Assembly: GCF_019264355.1 (NCBI RefSeq)
Contig: NZ_JAHVAH010000001.1
Coordinates: 170,001-234,000, forward strand
DNA from: Sphingomicrobium clamense
GTDB lineage: Bacteria; Pseudomonadota; Alphaproteobacteria; Sphingomonadales; Sphingomonadaceae
DNA length: 64,000 nt
Direction: 5' to 3'
The notes below the pieces were generated by a model. The model searched no databases. It was not told where the DNA came from and saw only the letters and a list, made by a program, of their open reading frames with translations. Positions 7,449-17,182 of the stretch are shown here, piece by piece. The translations under genes were made by a program, and so were the position numbers. Position 1 is the stretch's first letter, and each line of letters begins with the position of its first letter.

Positions 7449-10100
7449 CTATCTGCCGGTCCGGCGCCTGATCTCGTCGCGAATGAAGCGGCGGGGAACG
7501 ATCAGCTTGCGGATCGACAGCGAGATGGTGCGGCCTTCCGGCTCGAGATAAGCGGGCTGGTAGGTGAAGGGCACGCTGCCGTCGGCAGCAGTCACCTTCG
7601 GGCGCGCGTCGAAGATATTGTCGATGCCGACGCGCACGCGCATGCCGCGCATCCACGGATTGTCCGCGATCAGGCCCGGCTTCTCGGCAAGATTATACCA
7701 CAGGCGCAAGTCGAACTTGGCATAGTCGTCGAACCGGATCGGCCCCGCGGCGCTGTCGACGGTGGTCGCCGAACGCCAGTCGGCGGAGAGGCGCAGGCCG
7801 AGTCCGTTATTGTAGCGGAAGGCGCGCGCCTCGATTTCATGACGCGGTGTGCCGCCGAAGCGTCCGACCGCTTCGCCATCGAGATAGTCGAGCAGCGGCA
7901 GGCCCTCGGCAATCTCCACCTCGTTGGAGAAATTGACCGTGTGGAAGATGTTGACGCCGAGCCGCCCGCCATTGCGGCCGCGCCCAATGAAACCGCCCGG
8001 GCCTCTGCCGCCGCGGCGACGCTGCTGACCCTGCGGCGGACCCTCGCGTTCGGCCTGCTGCTGTCCCTCGGCTTGAGGCTGGGGCGGTGTCGGCGGTCCT
8101 TCGCCCTGCGGCTGTTGTTGCGCGCGCTCGCGCTGGCGCTCCTGGCGCATCTGGCGGAACCGTTCGCGCAGCTTCGCACGCGTCTCCGCGCTTGGCGGCT
8201 TGGTCTCGAGCGTCTTGCCCCAGCTCAATCCCCAGCGCAGCGAATCGCGGCTCTGGCGGGCATAGTTGACGGGGGTCAGGTCGACACCGACCAGCGTCCC
8301 GTCACCGTCGCGGAAAAAGCGGTCGGGGAACGCGGCCTCGAGCGCGGCGCTCGCGGCCGGGAAGCTGCCGATCGGGTTGTCGATGCGCTCGGTGATATAT
8401 TCGGCGGTGAGGCGCAAGTCGTCCTTGGTGGGCAGCTGCCAGTTGCCGGAGATTTTCAGGACCTCGCGCGTGTCGGCAACGAGGTCGGGATTGCCGCCCG
8501 TGATCGCGTCGACCAGCACGGTCTCGCCATTGGTGAAGTCGAAAAAGCTGACCAGCGGCTCGACCACGCGCGCCTCGCCCAGCTGGGTCAGCGACGGCGA
8601 TCCTTCCTCGCGGTCGAAGCTGGCAAGAAAGGAGAGTTTGCGCGTCGGGCGCCAGTTCACGCCCGCTCCGTAGCTGAACAATTCGCCGAAGTCGGACAGC
8701 GATTCGGCGACGCCGTTGGCGTTGAAGGACAGCTGGCCGATCGCGCTGTCGCGGTCGAGGACGGGCAGGTCGATCGTCGCGCGGCCGAGGAGGCGTCGGC
8801 GGGTGAGGTCGCTGTCGGGATCGGCGATTCCGAAGGTCGTGCCCTCGCTCTGGAAATTGGACCAGGTCAGTTGCGAGCGGAGCGAGAGGCCGATGGGTCC
8901 AGCGCCCGTCTCGCCCAGCTGGCCCGAGACCAGCCCGTCGACTTCGCCGCGGACCGAGCGGGAGCGCGAGATGTCCTGCGGGTAATCGCCAAGGGTCAAT
9001 GAGCCGAACGGATCGAATGAGGGATCGAGCGCGTCGAGACCCAGCTGGAAAGCGTCGACGTCGGGGCCGCGGTCGCTGCGCGTGCGGCTGTTGGCGACAT
9101 TGATGCTGCCGGTGGTCGACCAGCGCCAGTCGCCCCCGCCATTGAGCGCGGTGGCCAATTCCGCGGTCCGGCTGCGGCGGCTCCGGCCGAGCGCGTCGCC
9201 CGCGACGAGGCGCGACACCTCGCCCTCTTCACCGGGCGGGTCGGCGAACGGGCTTGCAGCGGGAATGTCGAAGCTCGCGATCGGTGCGCCGAAGCGCGAA
9301 CGCGAAGTGCTCTGGTCGAGACCGAGCGTTGCGGTGAGCGATTTTTCGCCCAACGGACGGCTGTGCGAGACATTGAGCTGATAGTCTTCGGTAGCGGGGA
9401 GCAGCGTCCGGTAAGGGCGCGGATCGACCGGGTCGGGGAAGGCTTCGACAGGCTGGATCAGCACATCGCGCTCGTCCTCGGTCAGCGCGCTCTTGGCTTC
9501 CGCTTCGAAGGCGAAGGTGGTGCGCGTGCCGTTGCGGATCATCAGTCGGTCGAGCTCGATCTCGCCGCCCATGCGGCCGCCGCGCGTCGCGAATTCACCC
9601 TCCAGCTCGATGCCGGTGGAGTTGAAGGCCTCGCGCAGCACGAAATTCACGACGCGCTGGTCGGCGGCATAGCCATATTGGACCGCGACTTCCTCGGGCA
9701 GAATGTCGACGCGTTCGATCGCCTCGGTGGGTAGGTCGCGCAGTTCGCGCCAACCCGAGACGCGTTTGCCCTCGATGAGGATGATCGGGCGACCGCCGCC
9801 GCCGCGCCCGCCGCGCCCGCGTCCCGAGCCGATTTGCGGGCTCAACGCGTCGAGCAATTCGGCAACCGACGTCGCACCGGTCGCGAGAATATCGCGCGAA
9901 TCAAGCACCTCCTCGGGCGGGATGTCTCCCGCGACCGAGCCGCGCGGGGCGGTGACGACGATTGCGGCATCGTCGCTGTCGTCCGCCTCGAAGGCGTCGT
10001 CCTGCGGCATGCGCGTCGCGGCATCCTGCGCGAGCGCGGGGGCGCCATGAAGAAGCAGGGCAAAGCTGCTGGCAGCAGTAAGCAGACGGGCGTGACGCAT
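7449..10100 (-). CDS. TonB-dependent receptor with a Gln/Arg/Gly-rich insert in the barrel
   Basis: An 883-residue outer-membrane receptor. A signal peptide (cleavage near residue 24, ALAQ-D) is followed by an acidic linker, a TonB-box-like IVVTAP, and a plug domain (about 55-175) with a Gly/Arg-rich loop just before PIILIEGKRVSG. The rest is a beta barrel. Between about residues 635 and 715 it carries a low-complexity insert with runs of Gln, Arg-Gln-Glu, Pro and RRGGRGPGG, which is not expected inside a transmembrane strand and is probably an extended loop. The C-terminal block GIDNIFDARP is typical, though the tail after it is unusually basic (RRFIRDEIRRRTGR). It belongs to the large sphingomonad expansion of such receptors; the ligand is unknown. 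A neighbouring secreted amidase diverges from it. Confidence 0.88.
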   Translation of the reverse strand: MRHARLLTAASSFALLLHGAPALAQDAATRMPQDDAFEADDSDDAAIVVTAPRGSVAGDIPPEEVLDSRDILATGATSVAELLDALSPQIGSGRGRGGRGGGGRPIILIEGKRVSGWRELRDLPTEAIERVDILPEEVAVQYGYAADQRVVNFVLREAFNSTGIELEGEFATRGGRMGGEIELDRLMIRNGTRTTFAFEAEAKSALTEDERDVLIQPVEAFPDPVDPRPYRTLLPATEDYQLNVSHSRPLGEKSLTATLGLDQSTSRSRFGAPIASFDIPAASPFADPPGEEGEVSRLVAGDALGRSRRSRTAELATALNGGGDWRWSTTGSINVANSRTRSDRGPDVDAFQLGLDALDPSFDPFGSLTLGDYPQDISRSRSVRGEVDGLVSGQLGETGAGPIGLSLRSQLTWSNFQSEGTTFGIADPDSDLTRRRLLGRATIDLPVLDRDSAIGQLSFNANGVAESLSDFGELFSYGAGVNWRPTRKLSFLASFDREEGSPSLTQLGEARVVEPLVSFFDFTNGETVLVDAITGGNPDLVADTREVLKISGNWQLPTKDDLRLTAEYITERIDNPIGSFPAASAALEAAFPDRFFRDGDGTLVGVDLTPVNYARQSRDSLRWGLSWGKTLETKPPSAETRAKLRERFRQMRQERQRERAQQQPQGEGPPTPPQPQAEGQQQAEREGPPQGQQRRRGGRGPGGFIGRGRNGGRLGVNIFHTVNFSNEVEIAEGLPLLDYLDGEAVGRFGGTPRHEIEARAFRYNNGLGLRLSADWRSATTVDSAAGPIRFDDYAKFDLRLWYNLAEKPGLIADNPWMRGMRVRVGIDNIFDARPKVTAADGSVPFTYQPAYLEPEGRTISLSIRKLIVPRRFIRDEIRRRTGR

Positions 10101-10206
10101 GAGACTGGCGATCCTTGGTTGAGGGTCTTCGCTAGGGACTTTCGCGCCGCACTAGCAACGACTAGCGTGTCGCAAATTGTCTTTCGATGAATGGAAGGGA
10201 AAATCG

Positions 10207-11730
10207 ATGCGGACCTTCGCCCCTATGCTTCTCGCCTGTGTTGCAGCGATCCCGAGCGCCCACGCGCAGGACCGGATCGCCGGCCCCGCCGAACGCGCGA
10301 CGATCGAAGCGCTCGAGCGGATCGAGACCATCGATCCCAAGATCAACTCGGTGCTGGCGGTCGATCCGACGGCGCTGGACCAGGCGCGGCACGTCGACCG
10401 GATCCGCCGCGCACCCACGGCGCTGACCGGCGTCCCCGTCCTTCTGAAAGACAATATCGAGGCGAAGGGGCCGCTGCCGACCACAGCAGGGAGCTTGGCG
10501 CTCAGGAACAATGTCACCGATCGCGACAGCCCGCTGGTCGCAGGACTTCGTTCGGCGGGCGCGGTGATCCTTGGCAAGACCAACCTCAGCGAATGGGCGA
10601 ACTTCCGGTCCGAAAGCAGCAATAGCGGCTGGAGCGCGCTGGGCGGCCAGACCTACAACCCCTATGCGCTCGACCGCAGCCCCTGCGGCAGCTCGTCCGG
10701 ATCGGGCGCTGCCGTAGCAGCGGGTATCGTCGACATTGCTATCGGAACCGAGACCAACGGATCGGTCACCTGTCCGGCAGCGATGAACGGGATTGTGGGG
10801 CTCAAGCCCACCGTCGGCATGGTCAGCCGCACGCACATCGTCCCGATCAGCGTGACGCAGGACACGGCAGGTCCGATGACGCGCACAGTCTTCCAGGCGG
10901 CGGCCGTCATGGATGCGATCGCGGGCAGCGACCCGGCCGACCCGGCGACCGCCGATGCCGACCGCTATGCCGGCACGTTCCTCACGGCGCTCGACGGCGC
11001 TAGCCTCGAGGGCGTGCGGCTGGGCGTGCTGGAATTTGCGACCGGCTTCGGCACCGACGAAGCCTTCGCGGCGGCCAAAGCGCAACTCGAGCGGCAGGGT
11101 GCGATCCTCGTCCCGATCAAGGAAATCGGGGCCGAGCCGCTCGAAGGCGGGATCAGCTACAATATCCTGCTCACCGAGTTCAAAGACGGGATCAACGATT
11201 ATCTCGCAACGACGCCCGACGCCGTGACGGCGCGGACGCTTGCCGACCTGATCGAATTCAACAAAGCCTCGGACCGCGAACTGGCGGTGTTCGACCAGTC
11301 GATCTTCATCAAATCGCAAGAGACCGATATCGAGGATCCCGACTATGTCGAAGGGGTGAAGGCCAACGTGCAATGGTCGGGTCCCGACGGCATCGACCGG
11401 ATGCTGGAAGAGCATGACGTGGTCGCGCTGATCTTCCCGACGGCGGCGCCTTCAATGCTGATCGACCACGTCCATGGAGACAGCTGGCATGGCGGCGGCG
11501 CGGGGTACCTCGCCGCCTGGTCTGGCTACCCGCACCTGACCGTGCCGATGGGTATGGCCAAGGGACTTCCCGTGGGGCTCAGCTTTGTCGGGACCAAATG
11601 GGACGATGCGCGGCTACTCGCGCTCGGCCACGCTTACGAAGAGGCGCGCCCCGCGCTTCCGGCGCCGCAATTTTACGACAGCGTGATGGATACTCCCGAG
11701 CTCGCGCCGCTGCTGGCCAAGGCCGACTAG
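10207..11730 (+). CDS. Exported amidase (amidase signature family)
   Basis: A 507-residue enzyme with a signal peptide (MRTFAPMLLACVAAIPSAHA-Q) and a complete amidase-signature core, predicted to cleave amide bonds in the periplasm. The Ser-cisSer-Lys triad is visible: K81 in PVLLKDN, the serine-rich GSSSGSG around residue 163, and the nucleophile S186 in TETNGSVTCP. The start at 10207 was preferred because AAGGGA precedes it at good spacing and because it exposes the signal peptide; an upstream ATG at 10177 adds ten unlikely residues. Family substrates range from peptide amides to indole- and aryl-amides; the substrate here is not readable. Its stop codon overlaps that of the convergent SMR gene through CTAG. 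Confidence 0.9.
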   Translation: MRTFAPMLLACVAAIPSAHAQDRIAGPAERATIEALERIETIDPKINSVLAVDPTALDQARHVDRIRRAPTALTGVPVLLKDNIEAKGPLPTTAGSLALRNNVTDRDSPLVAGLRSAGAVILGKTNLSEWANFRSESSNSGWSALGGQTYNPYALDRSPCGSSSGSGAAVAAGIVDIAIGTETNGSVTCPAAMNGIVGLKPTVGMVSRTHIVPISVTQDTAGPMTRTVFQAAAVMDAIAGSDPADPATADADRYAGTFLTALDGASLEGVRLGVLEFATGFGTDEAFAAAKAQLERQGAILVPIKEIGAEPLEGGISYNILLTEFKDGINDYLATTPDAVTARTLADLIEFNKASDRELAVFDQSIFIKSQETDIEDPDYVEGVKANVQWSGPDGIDRMLEEHDVVALIFPTAAPSMLIDHVHGDSWHGGGAGYLAAWSGYPHLTVPMGMAKGLPVGLSFVGTKWDDARLLALGHAYEEARPALPAPQFYDSVMDTPELAPLLAKAD

Positions 11731-12041
11731 GCGGTCAGCTTCAGCCCTGCGATGCAGGCGACGATGCCGAGGATGAGGAGCAAGCGCACTGTCGTCCCCG
11801 GCTCGTCGAAGAAGGCGATGCCGACGATCACCGTGCCGATGGCGCCAATCCCGCCCCACACCGCATAAGCGGTACCCATCGGGATGGTGCGCGCGGCATA
11901 TTCGAGTAGCGCCATGCTGATCGCGACCGAGACGAGGAAGGCGAGCGTCCAGGGCAGGTTGCGAAATCCGTCGACGAAGCGCAGCGAAGTGGTGAATCCG
12001 ACCTCGAACAGGCCACCGAGAATGAGCCAGAACCATGCCAT
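11727..12041 (-). CDS. Small multidrug resistance family transporter (SugE/Gdx-like)
   Basis: A 104-residue inner-membrane protein with four transmembrane helices. E13 in the first helix (GGLFEVGF) is the essential proton/substrate-binding glutamate of the SMR family, and PMGTAYAVWGGIGAIG is the conserved second-third helix signature. The pattern is closer to the SugE/Gdx branch (guanidinium or quaternary-ammonium exporters) than to EmrE, but this is judged by eye. It is the last gene of the ispG-led minus operon, starting one base after the stop of the EamA transporter gene. No guanidine riboswitch is seen in front of it, so regulation by guanidine is not supported. Confidence 0.87.
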   Translation of the reverse strand: MAWFWLILGGLFEVGFTTSLRFVDGFRNLPWTLAFLVSVAISMALLEYAARTIPMGTAYAVWGGIGAIGTVIVGIAFFDEPGTTVRLLLILGIVACIAGLKLTA

Positions 12042-12042
12042 G

Positions 12043-12939
12043 TCAGGCCGCCTCCATCGGATGTTCGATCACTTCGGGCCGGACCGCGATCCAGCAGCCG
12101 ATGACGATGGCGACGGCGCCCGCCATCGTCCAGAGCGACGGCACCTCGCCGAATACGAGAAATCCGAACAGGGCCGCCCACAGGAAGCCCGAATATTCGC
12201 TGGTCGAGAGATAGGCGGCGGTCGCGCGGGCATAGGCCCAAGCCAGCCCAAGCATGCCGGCGATCGACAGGCCGGTCGCGACCAGTAGCGCCTGCACTTC
12301 GTCAGCCGGGAAAGGAGGAATCCCGACGACCAGCGAGACCAACCAGAAGCCGACACCGGCCACCGCGAAATAGAAAAAGGCGATTTCGACCGGGCCCGAG
12401 CCCTGCGACTGCTTGCGCATCAACAGCATGTTGAAGGCATAGAGCATGGCCGAGCCGAGGATCGAGATACTGCCCAGCAGCGCCTCTCGCCCGAGGTCCA
12501 TCTGCGACTGGCCGAAGAGAATGGTGCTGACGCCGACGAAGGCGAGCGCCGAGCCGCCGAGAATTCGCTTGCCGACCTCTTCACCAAGGATCGGGCCCGC
12601 CAGGATGGCGGCGAGCAGCGGCGCGATGAACGCCAGCGCGATCGCCTGCGCCATCGGCACGTAGGTAAGGCCCCAAAAGAAGGTGAAGCTCATCGGCACC
12701 ATCAGCGCGCCACGGATCAGGTGCAGCCGCATCGCCTGACGATCGGGCCAGGTCTTGCGGGTGAGCAAATAGGCCGCGCCCACGATCGGCGCCGCGATCA
12801 ACGCCCGCCATGCCAGTGCGGACAGGGCGCCATAGTCGATGCTCACCGCCTTCATCGCCGCGTCCATCGCCGACAGGAAGCCGATCGCGAAAATCGCGCC
12901 GGCATAGGCCTTGATCGGAGTGTCGGTCGCATCGGACAT
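12043..12939 (-). CDS. EamA/DMT-family transporter
   Basis: A 298-residue integral inner-membrane protein with about ten hydrophobic helices arranged as two EamA repeats (approximately 10-140 and 155-285). The first repeat shows the family string FFWGLTYVPMAQAIALAFIAPL, split over helices 3-4, and the second YLSTSEYSGFLWAALFGFLVFGE. Drug/metabolite exporters of this group (RhaT/S-adenosylmethionine-transporter-like) have varied substrates. The start MSDATDTP gives a normal length; upstream extension reads as non-coding. It sits between the FAD oxidoreductase (32 bases upstream) and the SMR gene (1 base downstream), suggesting co-transcription. Confidence 0.87.
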   Translation of the reverse strand: MSDATDTPIKAYAGAIFAIGFLSAMDAAMKAVSIDYGALSALAWRALIAAPIVGAAYLLTRKTWPDRQAMRLHLIRGALMVPMSFTFFWGLTYVPMAQAIALAFIAPLLAAILAGPILGEEVGKRILGGSALAFVGVSTILFGQSQMDLGREALLGSISILGSAMLYAFNMLLMRKQSQGSGPVEIAFFYFAVAGVGFWLVSLVVGIPPFPADEVQALLVATGLSIAGMLGLAWAYARATAAYLSTSEYSGFLWAALFGFLVFGEVPSLWTMAGAVAIVIGCWIAVRPEVIEHPMEAA

Positions 12940-12971
12940 GGGGATGCCATAGCCGCGCGTGCCGCCCCGAC

Positions 12972-14381
12972 CTAGCCCCCTTCGTTGGCCAGTTGTACCA
13001 GCCGCATGAGGTTCGCGAATGCCGGCTGCGATGCGGCGCGCATGCGGCCAAGGATCGCCATCTTCTGCGTATCGTCCTGCGAAATCGACTTCATGGTCTC
13101 GCCGAACCCGTCGAGCCGCGCGGTCGAAAGCCATCTGCGCACGACTTCGTTTTCGGTCCAGGCGCGCTGGTTGAGCAGGTCGACCATCTTCACGAGCGGA
13201 TAGCCTTCGAGCCCGTCGGGCAGCGGGATCGGGCGTGCGAGCGAATTCTTCTCCTCGTCGCTGTCGAAGCGGGCCTCGAGGAAGGCGGTCAGTGCGGCGC
13301 TGAAGGCGGGCTGTGGAATGCGCACCATCTGGAGCGTGATGCGGTCATCCTCGAATAGCGGCCGGGTGGGGCGACGGGTGACGGCGGGCGCCGTGCAATC
13401 CACGAACAGCGTATCGTCGGCGACTGCGACTTCACCGTCATCGAAGCGCATCACGCCGGCGGTGATCGAGCGAACGTGACCCTTTCGGACAACGTTCTTC
13501 ACGCTCCCCGAAAGCGTGACTTCTGCAGGCGCGGCCGTCGCGAAATGGAACATGGTCGGAGTGACCTCAGGGTCGATGCGGAGCATCGCGCCGGCCTTTT
13601 CGTAGCGCGCGAACAGGTCGTGCACGTCGCTTGCCGCCGCGCGCGCCTCCATCATCGCCGCCTGCGCCCCAAAGGTTGTCTCGAAATGCGCGATGCCCGG
13701 CTGGACGGTTGCGCGGTTGATCCACCAAGCATCGCGTGGCCGGACCCAGGTGATGGAGTCGGGAGCAACGCCCTGTCCGAGCAGGAAGTTGACGCTGTCC
13801 ATCGCCGTCTTGCCACCCCCGAGAACGGCGTAATGGCTTGGCACCCCATCCTTCCACAGGAAGGGCAGCTCGTTCGGGGGGACCAGCCGCTCGCCCTCCT
13901 CGACTTCGAACTTGGGCGTGTGGGTCGAGGGGACGGTGGTGCCGTAGTAGGTGGAGTCCACCGTCTTGCGACGAACGTCGATCACCTGCTCGTCGCCGGT
14001 CAACACCGAGCGGATGCGGTCGTCGCCGACATATTCGTGGCTGGGGTAGTAGGTGACCCGGCCGCTGGGCAGCAGGACTTTTTCCATCACCCGCTCGAAA
14101 TAGGCCGAGACTTCCGCGCCGGTGGCGAGTTCGAGAAATCCCTTGTTGAGCCCGTCCGTATCGGTCGTCCCGCGGCTGAGCTCGACCGAGTTCACACCAT
14201 AGAAAGTGGAAGGCTGGTGGAGCCGCACGAAACTGTAGGCATCATTCCAGTGCCCGCCCGGGCGCGCATGTTTGTCGACGATGGCGATGGCGGCATCAGG
14301 GTCTTCGGCGAGCAGCGTGTCGGCGAAGGCGAGACCCGAAGTACCGGCGCCGACGACCAGATAGTCGACAGCGCCTGCCAC
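12972..14381 (-). CDS. FAD/NAD(P)-binding oxidoreductase (flavin monooxygenase-like)
   Basis: A 469-residue flavoprotein. The N-terminal FAD-binding Rossmann motif GAGTSG occupies residues 11-16, directly after the first beta strand, so the start must be close; the only candidate is the GTG at 14381, which abuts the stop codon of ispG (TAG then GTG). A second dinucleotide-binding glycine loop, GGGKTAMDS, lies at 188-196, and HWNDAYSFVRLHQPS near 44-58 resembles the flavin-containing monooxygenase/Baeyer-Villiger layout, but the canonical FMO fingerprint FxGxxxHxxxY/F is not clear. Substrate unknown. Coupling to ispG suggests shared expression, not necessarily shared chemistry. Confidence 0.8.
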   Translation of the reverse strand: MAGAVDYLVVGAGTSGLAFADTLLAEDPDAAIAIVDKHARPGGHWNDAYSFVRLHQPSTFYGVNSVELSRGTTDTDGLNKGFLELATGAEVSAYFERVMEKVLLPSGRVTYYPSHEYVGDDRIRSVLTGDEQVIDVRRKTVDSTYYGTTVPSTHTPKFEVEEGERLVPPNELPFLWKDGVPSHYAVLGGGKTAMDSVNFLLGQGVAPDSITWVRPRDAWWINRATVQPGIAHFETTFGAQAAMMEARAAASDVHDLFARYEKAGAMLRIDPEVTPTMFHFATAAPAEVTLSGSVKNVVRKGHVRSITAGVMRFDDGEVAVADDTLFVDCTAPAVTRRPTRPLFEDDRITLQMVRIPQPAFSAALTAFLEARFDSDEEKNSLARPIPLPDGLEGYPLVKMVDLLNQRAWTENEVVRRWLSTARLDGFGETMKSISQDDTQKMAILGRMRAASQPAFANLMRLVQLANEGG

Positions 14382-15515
14382 CTATTCGGCGGCCTGCGGG
14401 GTGCCCGCGTCGGTCATGTCGGCCTCGATCTCGGCGGCCTTCTTTTCGACCAGCGCGACGACATGGTCGATCATGTCGGCATCCTGCACATGATGGTCCT
14501 TGAGCCCCGACAGGTAGACCATATGGCTGCCATTGCCGCCGCCGGTCACACCGATGTCGGTCTCGCGCGCTTCACCCGGCCCGTTGACCACGCAGCCCAG
14601 CACCGAGAGGCTCATCGGCGTCTTGATGTGCTGCAGCCGCTCCTCCAGCGTCTGGACGGTGCGGATCACGTCGAACCCCTGCCGCGCACAGGACGGGCAG
14701 CTGACCACCCGAACGCCGCGCGAGCGCAGGCCCAGCGCTTTGAGGATTTCGAACCCGACGCGGACTTCCTCTTCCGGCTCGGCCGACAGGGAGACGCGGA
14801 TCGTGTCGCCGATCCCGGCCCAGAGCAGCGAACCGATCCCGATCGCGCTCTTCACCGTCCCACCGATCAGCCCGCCGGCCTCCGTAATGCCGAGATGGAG
14901 CGGGCAATCGACCTGGTTGGCAAGGTCCGAATAGGCCGCGACCGCGAGAAACGTGTCCGACGCCTTCACCGCAACCTTGTAGTCGTGAAAATCATGGTCC
15001 TGCAGGATCTTGATATGGTCCATTGCGCTTTCGACCAGTGCATCGGGACAGGGCTCGCCATATTTCTCGAGCAGGTCCTTTTCGAGGCTGCCGGCATTGA
15101 CGCCGATGCGGATTGCGCAGCCATTCGCTTTGGCCGCGGCGATCACTTCCTTCACGCGGTCGTCGCTGCCGATATTGCCCGGGTTGATGCGCAGGCAGGC
15201 GGCGCCGGCGTCCGCGGCCTCGAGCGCGCGCTTGTAGTGAAAGTGGATGTCGGCGACAATCGGAATGGTCGCGGCGCGCACGATCTCGGGCATCGCCGCA
15301 GTGCTGTCCGTGTCGGGACAGGACACGCGGATGATGTCCGCGCCCGCCTCTTCGCAGCGACGGATCTGGTCGATTGTCGCCTTCGCGTCCGAGGTCGGCG
15401 TGTTGGTCATCGTCTGCACGGTGATGGGCGCATCGCCCCCGACCGGCACGTTACCGACCATGATCTGGCGAGACTTGCGGCGCTCAATGGTGCGCCAGGG
15501 GCGAATTTCCGACAT
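14382..15515 (-). CDS. ispG: 4-hydroxy-3-methylbut-2-en-1-yl diphosphate synthase
   Basis: A 377-residue iron-sulfur enzyme of the non-mevalonate (MEP) isoprenoid pathway that converts methylerythritol cyclodiphosphate to HMBPP. The TIM-barrel part begins with [20 protein letters not shown]; the [4Fe-4S] domain is marked by SCPSCARQ (CxxC) and [11 protein letters not shown], which hold the cluster cysteines and the ligating glutamate. The start MSEIRPWR was selected since residues upstream of it look random and the length then fits the family. It leads a minus-strand operon with the FAD oxidoreductase, and a TATATGG-like -10 element lies about 20 bases before the start. Confidence 0.96.
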   Translation of the reverse strand: MSEIRPWRTIERRKSRQIMVGNVPVGGDAPITVQTMTNTPTSDAKATIDQIRRCEEAGADIIRVSCPDTDSTAAMPEIVRAATIPIVADIHFHYKRALEAADAGAACLRINPGNIGSDDRVKEVIAAAKANGCAIRIGVNAGSLEKDLLEKYGEPCPDALVESAMDHIKILQDHDFHDYKVAVKASDTFLAVAAYSDLANQVDCPLHLGITEAGGLIGGTVKSAIGIGSLLWAGIGDTIRVSLSAEPEEEVRVGFEILKALGLRSRGVRVVSCPSCARQGFDVIRTVQTLEERLQHIKTPMSLSVLGCVVNGPGEARETDIGVTGGGNGSHMVYLSGLKDHHVQDADMIDHVVALVEKKAAEIEADMTDAGTPQAAE

Positions 15516-15588
15516 GCCAAGCCATATAGGCGCGTTGGGTGACGAACTAAAGGCAGTGCTCGAACATTGGGGAGGAAAGGAGATTTGC

Positions 15589-16254
15589 ATGCCCACCATC
15601 GTCATCACCGGAGCGAGCCGCGGGATCGGCAAGGGATTGGCTAAGGCCTATGCTGCCGACGGCTGGACCGTCATCGCCACCGCGCGCCGCAAGGCCGACC
15701 TTGAGGAACTGTCCACGATCGACGGGGTGGAAGCGCTGCCCCTCGACGTCGCCGATGCGGGGTCGCGCGACGCGTTCGTCGTCAAGGTCGGCGACCGCCC
15801 GGTCGACGTCCTGCTCAACAATGCCGGCATTCTCGACGGCGGTCCCGGCAATGTCGACGACTGGCAGCAAAGCTTCCTTGTCAATACGATCGCACCCTAT
15901 TTGCTCAGCCGCGCGCTGGCCAACAATGTCGCGGCCTCGGACAAGAAGGTGATCGCGCTCATGTCCTCGAAGGTCGGCTCGATCGACGACAATAGCGGCG
16001 GCGGGATTGTCATGTATCGAAGCTCCAAGACCGCTGCGAACATGGCGTTCCGCTGCCTGGAGATCGATCTGGCCGACCGCGGCATTTCGACCGTCATCCT
16101 CCACCCCGGCTGGGTCCAGACCGATATGGGCGGCGAGAATGCGTTGATCGATGTCGCGACCAGCGTCGCCGGCCTGCGCGAACGTATCGCGGAAACGAAC
16201 AGCGACAATAGCGGGCGCTTCGTTGCCTATGACGGCCAACCCATCGCCTGGTAG
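15589..16254 (+). CDS. Short-chain dehydrogenase (C-factor/CsgA-like)
   Basis: A 221-residue NAD(P)-dependent oxidoreductase. TGASRGIG (7-14) is the cofactor-binding loop, NNAG (78-81) the structural motif, and Y144-x3-K148 (YRSSK) the catalytic pair. The start is fixed by a very strong GGAGGAAAGGAG ribosome-binding site at 15571-15582. The best match by eye is the short SDR group related to the Myxococcus C-factor and sniffer-type carbonyl reductases, which explains the compact C-terminus. Substrate unknown. It diverges from ispG and precedes the S1/P1 nuclease gene by 31 bases, so both may be in one transcript. Confidence 0.88.
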   Translation: MPTIVITGASRGIGKGLAKAYAADGWTVIATARRKADLEELSTIDGVEALPLDVADAGSRDAFVVKVGDRPVDVLLNNAGILDGGPGNVDDWQQSFLVNTIAPYLLSRALANNVAASDKKVIALMSSKVGSIDDNSGGGIVMYRSSKTAANMAFRCLEIDLADRGISTVILHPGWVQTDMGGENALIDVATSVAGLRERIAETNSDNSGRFVAYDGQPIAW

Positions 16255-16285
16255 CGTTTCGCGCGCCAGCAGCTAGAAGAGCCCC

Positions 16286-17182
16286 ATGCCGAATACGTTC
16301 AAGATCGCCTTCGCCGCGATCGCAGCCCTCGCCGTCTTCGTCGCCGCGCCGCTCAAGGCCTATTGGGAATATGGCCATGAAACGGTCGCCAAGATCGCCT
16401 TCGCGAGCGTCCAGCCCGAGACGCGCGCCGAGCTTCGCCGCCTCATGCGGCAGGACGCGCTGCTTCAGACTCCCGATTGCCGCGCCAATACGATCGAGGC
16501 CGCGTCTTACTGGCCCGACTGCGTCAAGCCTTATGGCGACCGCTACGCCTACGCCTTCCGCTGGCATTTCCAGAATGTCGACATCTGCAAGGAATTCGAC
16601 CTGTCGGGCCCGTGCGCCAACGGCGATTGCGTCGCCGCGCAGATCGAGCGCCACGCGCGCATGCTCGCCGATCGCGACCTTCCCGACCGCGTGCGGCTCG
16701 AAAGCCTCACCTTTCTCGTCCATTTCGTCGGCGACCTTCACCAGCCGCTCCATGCCGGTGACAATGACGATCTTGGCGGCAACCGCGTATCTGCCAATTA
16801 CGGACTAATCGGCGGGCGCACCAATCTTCACAGCATCTGGGATGGCTTCCTCGCCGAGCGTGCCATCTCCACCCCGCCGCGCGGGATCGATGGCTGGCTT
16901 TCGGGCCTGGACGCGGGCGAAATCGACCGGATCAAATCGGGCGATGTCGTCGACTGGAGCCGCGAGATGTGGGAGCAGTCGCGCGACGTCGCTTACCCCA
17001 CGCTGATCGACGCTGACCCTTGCGACGGCAAGGTCGAGGGCCGGCCGACGCTGACCGAGGAAGACGTGCAGCGCCTCATCCCCATCGCACGGCAGAATGT
17101 GGTGCATGGCGGGCTGCGCCTCGCCCGCCTGCTCGACGATGCGATCCTGCGTGGCGAGGCGCCCGAATATCGCCGCTTCTAA
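16286..17182 (+). CDS. Secreted S1/P1-type nuclease
   Basis: A 298-residue zinc-dependent nuclease with an N-terminal signal peptide (about residues 1-25, PLKA-Y). The mature start AYWEYGHETVA provides the Trp and His that bind the trinuclear zinc site; further ligands are seen in WHFQNVDIC, FVGDLHQPLH, GGNR and NLHSIWD. Four or more cysteines in the middle may form disulfides, in line with export. The family cleaves single-stranded DNA and RNA and removes 3'-phosphates, so it may scavenge nucleotides or phosphate in the periplasm or outside the cell. It converges with the hydrolase gene with overlapping stops. Confidence 0.93.
   Translation: MPNTFKIAFAAIAALAVFVAAPLKAYWEYGHETVAKIAFASVQPETRAELRRLMRQDALLQTPDCRANTIEAASYWPDCVKPYGDRYAYAFRWHFQNVDICKEFDLSGPCANGDCVAAQIERHARMLADRDLPDRVRLESLTFLVHFVGDLHQPLHAGDNDDLGGNRVSANYGLIGGRTNLHSIWDGFLAERAISTPPRGIDGWLSGLDAGEIDRIKSGDVVDWSREMWEQSRDVAYPTLIDADPCDGKVEGRPTLTEEDVQRLIPIARQNVVHGGLRLARLLDDAILRGEAPEYRRF

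Noticed and set aside
11727..12041. Guanidine-responsive regulation of the SMR pump
   Set aside because: The gene starts one base after the preceding stop, so no riboswitch leader can be placed directly before it.
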